From Cyclobacteriaceae bacterium (lineage in GTDB: Bacteria > Bacteroidota > Bacteroidia > Cytophagales > Cyclobacteriaceae): 64,000 nt of DNA. The notes beneath the pieces are model-generated. The model saw only the letters and a program-made list of their open reading frames with translations. It did no database searches and was not told where the DNA came from. The position numbers were made by a program, and so were the translations under genes. Shown here one piece after another: positions 57,762 through 64,000 of the stretch; position 1 is the stretch's first letter; each line of letters starts with the position of its first letter. The stretch spans positions 186,001 to 250,000 of the forward strand of contig JAEUUC010000013.1 in NCBI GenBank assembly GCA_016787665.1, in the 5' to 3' direction.

Positions 57762-59807
57762 TCAGAGCTTGAGCAGCAATTGGCATTTTATCTCGTTACG
57801 TTCATTTCCATCAATCAGGTCGCTGCCACTACCGATTTGCGTTCGGTCGCTGAAGCGTGTTTTGGCCCATCGCAGATAGGCTGTTATTCGTTTGTTAATG
57901 GCATACTCCGCCAGCAGGTAGTGACGAACGCCAACTCCGAAATATGCAGGAAAAGAAAAGGCAAGCCAAACGTCTTTCTCGTAAACATAAAGCCGGTTAT
58001 CATAGTCATCAGTATCGAATAGGGCGTATCGCCCCGATAGCGTGACTCGGCCCAGCCGCGCGCTGATATCCTGAATAACCGCAAAGCCACGAGTTGTTTT
58101 GACGAGGTCGTATTCACTGAACTGCAGGCGTGTTTTGAAGCGAATGATTTTGGGGTCGCCATAGTCTACATTTATCCAATAGTTTCGTTTTACGCCTGAC
58201 CCGGTTTGGTAAAGTGGGCTATCCTGCGAGAGGTTTCGCTCTTTTTGCTCTTCCCGAGCCTGCAGGAAGACAAAGATATGCCGGGTAGGTTGCCAATTGA
58301 AACGTAACAACCATTCGTAGCCGGCCGATGGCCGATAGGCGCGGTAGCGCAGCCATGGAAAGCGAAAGAGGTCAACATAGCCGGCCCCTGATATCTTGCG
58401 CGAGGGTGTTACCTTAATCCCCCAATAGTAGCCACTTTCATTTTGGGGTGTGCTGTTTTCACTCAACGCGTTGGCATAAAAGCTGTGGTAATTCCTGTCG
58501 AACTTGCGGGCCAGGATCGCCAAGTCAACTTTGGCGTTTACGCTGGTGAGCAGGCCTCCCGTAATGGCCCTGCCGGCCCCAATCGATTGTACCGCTTCAG
58601 AGAAGAAGACAAAGTTTTGCCAGGAGTAATTAACAAAAAATCCAACGTTGTCGTTTTGCGAGCCGTTGAAGTAATACCCGTTATACACATTGATTGTTCG
58701 CTGAAGAGAAAGATCGAAGTTTGTATGATGCCAGTAAACACCGGCATCAAGTGTGTTACTTCGCGCTTGTACAACAAGGCCTGCATTTCGCTCACGCAGC
58801 GAATGCCGTTTATCCTGTTCCTGAACCGACCGATGCAGCCCGGTGAAGTAGATGGATGAGAAATTACCCGACTCCCGGTCGTTGTCATTCGCAATTTGAG
58901 CATCGCGGGGCGCGGACGAGCCAAACGCGTGAACGGTAACTTTGGGTAAGACCGCGTACGATAGTGCCACACCCCGAAAGAAACCTGTCTCGCTTAAGGA
59001 CGTGTAAGGGAGGAACCCAAGATTGCTGCGCCTGACGGTGGTTACCGACTCGGCATTTTTCCCCAATCCGAATGCGCCCCCCAGGGCGAGCCCCTGGCCA
59101 AATTGTGCCTGAAAATCTCCAATGATCAGATTTTTGATTCTGCCCTTGTTCATCAACTGCCCGTGAGCTGACCAGAAGTCGAACCCATACTGCCGGCCAT
59201 TTTGCCATCGAAACGGTTCACCGGCATCGTGGTCGGCTGTGAAGCCAAAACTGAAATCACCAGGTCGTGCCAGGCGATAGCGCATGTAAAAATCTTGCCG
59301 TGGGCCCGGAAAGCGTTTTAATGAATCTGACGACAAAAAGCCGACACGTTTTTCCATCACTTGCTCTGAGCGAAGAATGAGATAGTGATTGTCTTCAGCA
59401 CGAATGCGCTGCCATAGGTTGCTGTCAACCGTTTGTGTGGCATCCCTAACAGTGACAAACGGAATAATCTTCAGGAAAAGATCCCGTGTAAATCCGGGAA
59501 TCGACTGCAACTCGTACACGGAGAGAAAGGGCCCGAGCTGCTTACGGTAATCCATGATCTTTTGCAGTAAAGGCTCGTCTAATACCAAAAGCGCACGCAG
59601 TTGTTCTTCAGTAGCGGTGTTTAGATCTAACGGATTAGCCAGCAGTTGCAACAGGTTTTCGTATAGCTCCTGATAGTTTAAGTCCTGATCTTGTACGGCA
59701 AAGAATTCATCGGTCAGTTTTTCGAGATCAATCTCCCTGCGCGGAAAATCCTGACTGTATGCCGGAAGGCCTGCACCCAGTAGCCCGATGATGAGCCAGC
59801 GCTTCAT
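57762..59807 (-). CDS. Helix-hairpin-helix / outer-membrane beta-barrel fusion protein
   Basis: About 681 residues with a signal peptide (LIIGLLGAGLPAYSQ). Residues about 45-125 are ComEA-like helix-hairpin-helix repeats: NPLDLNTATEEQLRALLVLDEPLLQKIMDYRKQLG and SVYELQSIPGFTRDLFLKIIPFV. The rest (about 140-681) is beta-strand-rich and ends like an outer-membrane barrel (NERNEIKCQLLLKL). So a DNA-binding-type motif is predicted on the periplasmic side of an outer-membrane protein. The family is not named with confidence. The start overlaps the PorV-like stop (ATGA). Confidence 0.8.
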   Translation of the reverse strand: MKRWLIIGLLGAGLPAYSQDFPRREIDLEKLTDEFFAVQDQDLNYQELYENLLQLLANPLDLNTATEEQLRALLVLDEPLLQKIMDYRKQLGPFLSVYELQSIPGFTRDLFLKIIPFVTVRDATQTVDSNLWQRIRAEDNHYLILRSEQVMEKRVGFLSSDSLKRFPGPRQDFYMRYRLARPGDFSFGFTADHDAGEPFRWQNGRQYGFDFWSAHGQLMNKGRIKNLIIGDFQAQFGQGLALGGAFGLGKNAESVTTVRRSNLGFLPYTSLSETGFFRGVALSYAVLPKVTVHAFGSSAPRDAQIANDNDRESGNFSSIYFTGLHRSVQEQDKRHSLRERNAGLVVQARSNTLDAGVYWHHTNFDLSLQRTINVYNGYYFNGSQNDNVGFFVNYSWQNFVFFSEAVQSIGAGRAITGGLLTSVNAKVDLAILARKFDRNYHSFYANALSENSTPQNESGYYWGIKVTPSRKISGAGYVDLFRFPWLRYRAYRPSAGYEWLLRFNWQPTRHIFVFLQAREEQKERNLSQDSPLYQTGSGVKRNYWINVDYGDPKIIRFKTRLQFSEYDLVKTTRGFAVIQDISARLGRVTLSGRYALFDTDDYDNRLYVYEKDVWLAFSFPAYFGVGVRHYLLAEYAINKRITAYLRWAKTRFSDRTQIGSGSDLIDGNERNEIKCQLLLKL

Positions 59808-60616
59808 GACCCCTTGTTTTTTCGGTGGATCGAATACGCAGCGGAAAGCATGTGCCGTGTGCCCAGCACCCAACTGTGGTGCAGGGCATAGTCTACTTTC
59901 AGCCGATGGGGCGTGAACCCAACACCGAGAAACAGGGCGGAGGGATTTATCCAAAAACCTGAGCGGGCGTAAATCTTCGGGTGTACCTGATACTCTATGC
60001 CGGATTTCCAGATCAGATCGCGCTCCACGTCCTTCTCAATCTCCGTAGCTAGCGTGGTACGTTCCGTGGGCTGGTATCGTATACCCGCCAGCAGCATGGT
60101 CGGTATTTTTTCCTGTGTTTCACCTATGGTTGGCATATTGATGTTAATGGCATAAGCACCAATCCAAAGAGTGGGTAGCAGTTGCGTAATGCCGCCTGCC
60201 GTTACGCCCAGTGCGTGTCTCGTTTCAAAACCGGATGCCCGGTATTGGATGTAGCTAAGGCGAATACCCAGGGCGGTATGACCGATTTGGTGACCGTAGC
60301 CCATGCTCAATAACTGCTCGCTGTATAATTGGTCGCCAAACCGAAACACGGCCACCGACCCGGCACCGGCCGAAAATGGCTGGGTGAAGGCTGCGCCTGT
60401 TCGGTTTGCACCCGGCAGCGCTGGGAATGCCTCCAGGGCGAACCCTGCTGCACTTTGCCGAACGGCTGCAAGGCCAGCCGGGTTATTGAAAATCGACCAC
60501 TCATCAAAGCTGGCGGCAGTGGCGTAGCCCATAGCCGCGCCACGCGCTCCCATGAAAGTGCTTATGCTTTGCGCCCAGCCGGGCACGGACAATGCGAGCA
60601 AAATCAGGATTTTCAC
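59804..60616 (-). CDS. PorV/PorQ-like (FadL-superfamily) outer-membrane protein
   Basis: The 270-residue protein has a short signal peptide (MKILILLALSVPGWAQS) and the typical N-terminal stretch GARGAAMGYATAASFDEWSIFNNPAGLAAV, as in PorV, PorQ and UPF0164 proteins, then beta-barrel strands such as AGSVAVFRFGDQLYSEQLLSMGYGHQIG, and SALFLGVGFTPHRLKVDYALH. PorV shuttles T9SS cargo; this homologue is shorter, so a PorV role is not assured. It is translationally coupled to the HhH-barrel gene. Confidence 0.8.
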   Translation of the reverse strand: MKILILLALSVPGWAQSISTFMGARGAAMGYATAASFDEWSIFNNPAGLAAVRQSAAGFALEAFPALPGANRTGAAFTQPFSAGAGSVAVFRFGDQLYSEQLLSMGYGHQIGHTALGIRLSYIQYRASGFETRHALGVTAGGITQLLPTLWIGAYAININMPTIGETQEKIPTMLLAGIRYQPTERTTLATEIEKDVERDLIWKSGIEYQVHPKIYARSGFWINPSALFLGVGFTPHRLKVDYALHHSWVLGTRHMLSAAYSIHRKNKGS

Positions 60617-60683
60617 CGAGTTGAAAATACAAAACCTGCCGCACAGTGATTAAGCGGAGATCGAACTTTTGATTCTTCCTCTT

Positions 60684-62099
60684 TTAGAATTCCTTTTTCA
60701 GGTGGAAAAAGAAGCCTCGGGTCGATTCTCGTGTAAAGGTGTACTCTAACCGAATGACCGCATCATAGGCCAGCACCAAATCCAGGCCGCTTCCCCAACC
60801 GGCCAGGAAACGGTTTGACAGGCGCTGGTTGATGTTTTCCTCTTCGTATTGGGGATAGTTTTCCACGCGGCCAATGTCTCCGTACACCTTCCAATAAATG
60901 GCCAGTGGGAAATGGCGAAACTGTTCCAACGGCATGCGCTCAAGCCTCCAGGTGCGCGAGAAGATACGCTTCTTGAGCGTAGTCTTGTTGATCAGGAATT
61001 GGCTACCCTCTACCACATAAATCTCATATCCTCGTATGAATTGATTGCCGTAACCGAGAGCCGCATAAAGTGAATAGGGTTGGCGGGCGGGGTTACTCCA
61101 GTAGCCGGCTGTGAAATTCGACAAGTAAAAATTCTTGCCGAGGTTGAGGTAACGGGCATAGGTGAGATTGACTTCGGTTTGTTTGACACCTCGGTCGGTA
61201 GTAAAGCCATTCTGGCTGAGGAAAGCGTAGAAGCGAAACCCATTCAACGGGTATGCAAACACGTCTTGTCTATTGTAATCGAAAGAGTAGGTGAGCGATA
61301 GGTATTGTTGCTTGGTAGCCTCGTTGGAGTAGTAATTGGGGTTTAATTTGGGTAGGCTATCGATAATGTCGGCATTTCGGTATCCAACACTAAACGAATG
61401 CGTTTGATAAAAATTTCTCCTATACGAATACGTGATGGACGCTGATCTCGACACGCGAACCGATTGATCGAGGCGCAAAAATTCAAGCTTATGATCGTTG
61501 GTGAAATAGGCGAGATTTTTGGGCTCACTGTAGCCCAGATCAAACCGCAACCCATGCTTTTGCTGGCGGTCCAGATTCGGAATGCGATAGCTTAAATCAA
61601 ATTCACGTGAGAATCCAAACTGGGCTCCGATTTTCAGTGTCTCGTTTCGGCCACGGAAATTGTATTGATACAGTTTGATGCCATAGTTTACACGGCTAAG
61701 GTCAGCATTATAGTTCTGAACCCATTCATTGAAGTTACGATCTGATAATTCAAATATGGGAAGCGGGAATGTATACCAGCGCTCGCTCACTTCAACCAAT
61801 AAATCAATTTGCCCGGGTCCGATTTCCAGGGCCCGGATTTCCACGGTATTAAACAAGCGGAGGTTGTAAATCTTATTGCGGTCAAGGGGTAAAAATGCCC
61901 TGAGTTGGTAGAACCTGAGCGTGTCACCGGTTTTCACGCTCAGTTCGCGGAGAATGATACGGTCTCGCGTAATCTTATTGCCAACAATAAGAATCCGATT
62001 AACCCTGATCAGTTGGCTGCTGTCGCCTGGCGCTGAATTGGCGTGCGTGTCACAAGCGAGACTCCCCAACACGAAAAGTAGACTCAACTTCCACACCAC
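60684..62099 (-). CDS. BamA/Omp85-family outer-membrane protein with one POTRA domain
   Basis: The 471-residue protein has a signal peptide (WKLSLLFVLGSLACDTHA), one POTRA domain at about 30-110 (RVNRILIVGNKITRDRIILRELSVKTGD, LDRNKIYNLRLFNTVEIRAL), and an Omp85-type 16-strand barrel with RGYEIYVVEGSQFLINKTTLKKRIFSR (the Omp85 strand-loop-strand region) and a C-terminal aromatic strand ending FHLKKEF. It is distinct from the essential five-POTRA BamA. The role may be in insertion or secretion of envelope proteins. Confidence 0.85.
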   Translation of the reverse strand: MVWKLSLLFVLGSLACDTHANSAPGDSSQLIRVNRILIVGNKITRDRIILRELSVKTGDTLRFYQLRAFLPLDRNKIYNLRLFNTVEIRALEIGPGQIDLLVEVSERWYTFPLPIFELSDRNFNEWVQNYNADLSRVNYGIKLYQYNFRGRNETLKIGAQFGFSREFDLSYRIPNLDRQQKHGLRFDLGYSEPKNLAYFTNDHKLEFLRLDQSVRVSRSASITYSYRRNFYQTHSFSVGYRNADIIDSLPKLNPNYYSNEATKQQYLSLTYSFDYNRQDVFAYPLNGFRFYAFLSQNGFTTDRGVKQTEVNLTYARYLNLGKNFYLSNFTAGYWSNPARQPYSLYAALGYGNQFIRGYEIYVVEGSQFLINKTTLKKRIFSRTWRLERMPLEQFRHFPLAIYWKVYGDIGRVENYPQYEEENINQRLSNRFLAGWGSGLDLVLAYDAVIRLEYTFTRESTRGFFFHLKKEF

Positions 62100-62127
62100 A
62101 CGCCAGTTTATGCGATTGTTCAGATTA

Positions 62128-63249
62128 TCAGACTTTCTCCTCAGCAGGAGGTTTAATGCGATAGGATCGCACTAAAATAAAAACGCCAGCGAGGAACAAC
62201 GGTATACTTAATATTTGCCCCATGTACAGGGGCAGGGTGTTCTCAAAGTCAACCTGCGGCTCTTTCAAATACTCATAAGCAAATCGAAGGCCCCACAAGA
62301 CGATCATGAAAATCCCAAAAATTCGTCCTTCCGGTAGGTTGTTTTTGTTCCGATTCCAGATCCAGAAAAGCCAGAGAAATAGCAGAAGGCAGCTGATTGA
62401 CTCGTACAGTTGAGCTGGGTGTCGTGCAAAACCAACGATCGACACCTTGGCAATGTAGTCCCGGGCCCCATCTGGATAAATATCGAACTTAAACGCCTCA
62501 CTTGGTGGCAAAAAGTGTTCGGTTTGGCGCCTGATGGCCGGCTCCACGCGAGTCCAGATATAGTCATTTGCCTCTTGCCGGCTTACACCGGTTTTGAAGA
62601 ACAGGTACATGTTTATTGGAACCTGACCCTCTGGAAGAACCACCGGTGACTCACCTTTCTTGACCAAAATGTCTTTTACCAGCACGCGCCCGATGCGTTC
62701 ATCTGTGATTTCCGAGCTCATGCCGTTCGAAAAGATTACCGATATACCGCTATCACTTTTTTTTCCAATAATCTCGGAGTTGAAGAAATTTCCGAGACGA
62801 ATGAAGCAGCCGGTTAGTGCGACCAGAATGACAATGCGATCGAGGGTTTGCAGGTAGTTTTGGCCCGGTTTCCTTTTTCGGGCATAAAGCCAAAGGGCAA
62901 ACAAAATGGCAAATGCCCCACCATGACTGGCTAAACCTTGCAACCCGGTAAATCGAAACTTAGGGGTAAACTCAAACGGAAGAATAACGCCCAAGGGATT
63001 CTCAGTGAAAAGCTCGGGCTGATAGAAGATGACGTGCCCCAGACGGGCACCCAGGATAGTCGCAATCACCATGTACAAGGTTAGGGTGTCTACGTCTTTC
63101 TCCGGTTTCCCCTCTTTTCGGAACATGTAGTACAGCAATTGCTGGCTCACCAAAAAACCGAGAGCAAACAGTAGCCCGTACCAGCGCAACGAGAACGAAC
63201 CTATCGAAAACAATTCAGGGTCTCCGTTCCAGATCAAAAAGGAAATCAT
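62128..63249 (-). CDS. lgt: Prolipoprotein diacylglyceryl transferase
   Basis: Lgt transfers a diacylglyceryl group from phosphatidylglycerol to the lipobox Cys of lipoproteins. The 373-residue protein has the usual motifs: LRWYGLLFALGF, ARLGHVIFYQPE, HGGAFAI (His109-Gly-Gly), RLGNFFNSEI (Arg151, Asn154, Glu159), and RHPAQLYE (276-283). A segment of about 100 residues (165-270) is inserted between the Lgt signature and RHPAQ, making it longer than the 291-residue E. coli enzyme. It serves the many lipoproteins in this window. Confidence 0.95.
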   Translation of the reverse strand: MISFLIWNGDPELFSIGSFSLRWYGLLFALGFLVSQQLLYYMFRKEGKPEKDVDTLTLYMVIATILGARLGHVIFYQPELFTENPLGVILPFEFTPKFRFTGLQGLASHGGAFAILFALWLYARKRKPGQNYLQTLDRIVILVALTGCFIRLGNFFNSEIIGKKSDSGISVIFSNGMSSEITDERIGRVLVKDILVKKGESPVVLPEGQVPINMYLFFKTGVSRQEANDYIWTRVEPAIRRQTEHFLPPSEAFKFDIYPDGARDYIAKVSIVGFARHPAQLYESISCLLLFLWLFWIWNRNKNNLPEGRIFGIFMIVLWGLRFAYEYLKEPQVDFENTLPLYMGQILSIPLFLAGVFILVRSYRIKPPAEEKV

Positions 63250-63306
63250 CGTTCGTACTTTATTTTAACGGCCGCAAAGATAGCGACTTATCCTGTTCCG
63301 GAAAGG

Positions 63307-64000
63307 TTAGGAAATAAGCTCGAGTTGCTTAAGTTCCTCTTCGAATCCGGCCGACAAAATCGGAAACCGGCACCAGGTTCGGGGGTCAACATTAAGATCA
63401 TCGAGGTGAAAGGACGGAGCCAGCCGTTCGCGTTTCCACTGATTGGCTGCCCACAGTCGGAAAAATTTGCTGATATATCTTTTCCATTCATCCGCATCGC
63501 CTGTGGCCGCCAACTGGCGGTAGACGGCCAGGGGTGATAGCCTGTCGCGAATGGCGGCTTGTTCGATCTTTACCAGAACGGAATACGGCATCAGGTCCTT
63601 TTCGTCCGTCTGCGTTCGCTCCAACGGGCGTAGCTCGGCCGTGGGCGTGAGGCTGTTCACATAACAAAGACCAACGTAGCCGAGTTCTTTTTCGGCCCAT
63701 TTGAGCCATTGCAGTATAAAGGGTTTGTCAATTCCAGCCAGTGGAGCCAGGCTTCCACTCGTATCGCCATCCATAGTTGCATACCCGACATCACCCTCGC
63801 TGCGGTTAGACGTGGTGAGCAAAATGGCACGTTTAACATTGGCCAACAGCCAGATGATTGGCGAGCGGGCCCGCGCCTGAATGTTCTGCAGTGCAATGTC
63901 ATCCGACTCCCACGTAAGGGGCCGCCCTAAGGCTTGTTGAATTTTGTGGGTGTACGAAGTCACCTCGTCATCAATCGTCCAGTAGTGAAAATTTGCACCC
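63307..64000 (-). CDS. nadE: Glutamine-dependent NAD+ synthetase, C-terminal part (runs off window)
   Basis: The frame is open to base 64000, so the gene starts beyond the window. About 230 residues match the C-terminal synthetase domain of NadE, with FHYWTIDDEV at the edge, ILLTTSNRSEGDVGYATMDGDTSGSLAPLAGIDK (ATP and deamido-NAD binding), SLTPTAELRPLERTQTDEKDLMPY and a C-terminus ending LKQLELIS. The N-terminal nitrilase (glutaminase) domain cannot be seen, so the glutamine dependence is by family inference only. It lies upstream of lgt on the same strand. Confidence 0.9.
   Translation of the reverse strand, partial: GANFHYWTIDDEVTSYTHKIQQALGRPLTWESDDIALQNIQARARSPIIWLLANVKRAILLTTSNRSEGDVGYATMDGDTSGSLAPLAGIDKPFILQWLKWAEKELGYVGLCYVNSLTPTAELRPLERTQTDEKDLMPYSVLVKIEQAAIRDRLSPLAVYRQLAATGDADEWKRYISKFFRLWAANQWKRERLAPSFHLDDLNVDPRTWCRFPILSAGFEEELKQLELIS

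Overview
The window comes from a Bacteroidota chromosome, most likely order Cytophagales. The grounds are near-absence of Shine-Dalgarno sequences, repeated matches to the Bacteroidota -7 box (TAnnTTTG) at sensible distances from starts, type IX secretion (T9SS) sorting-tail domains, PorV-like, DUF4252, DUF4199 and LPP20-like proteins, a fused cobalamin mutase (IcmF) and dense 1-4 base start/stop overlaps. No tRNA, rRNA, CRISPR array, insertion sequence or phage gene was recognised. Both ends cut genes: typA (left) and nadE (right).

Layout. 1-6775: typA, a secreted TPR protein, guaA, a TPR/periplasmic-binding fusion, hutI and apt on the + strand. 6817-8919: a LON-N domain protein and two tandem paralogous secreted beta-sandwich proteins. 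8989-13547: icmF, DUF952, a SET-domain protein and an HU protein. 13862-20695: a membrane-anchored ceramidase-like hydrolase, hrpB, namZ-like muramidase, a LolC/E-type permease and msrB. 20749-25225: an ECF sigma factor behind a probable self-recognised promoter, a putative anti-sigma factor, three DUF4252 proteins and an ABC exporter. 25332-30852: Hsp20-like protein, amt, a ComEA-like protein, a CHRD-like lipoprotein and two LPP20-like lipoproteins. 30938-36889 (- strand): SNF symporter, SDR reductase, lipoprotein cyclophilin, holB, a GlmU-like protein and L31 type B. 37009-41163: a FitA/VapC-type toxin-antitoxin pair translationally linked to a Wzi-like barrel and an MsbA-like exporter. 41208-47633: gmhA-like, comM, YitT, membrane LuxR and small VOC/DUF proteins. 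47670-51884: nuoABCD then nnr. 52006-56039: a tail-only T9SS protein, then gluconate kinase, gluconate permease and 6-phosphogluconate dehydrogenase. 56294-64000 (- strand): RRM protein, DUF2807 protein, a 34-residue membrane peptide, a helix-hairpin-helix/outer-membrane-barrel protein, a PorV-like barrel, a POTRA/Omp85 protein, lgt and nadE.

Most of this is housekeeping. The parts that deserve follow-up are the sigma/DUF4252/ABC locus, the HhH-barrel plus PorV-like pair (which could be an outer-membrane DNA-handling device, given ComEA-like and ComM proteins in the same window), and the toxin-antitoxin operator arrangement. All functional calls are from reading the protein sequences by eye; no database search was possible.
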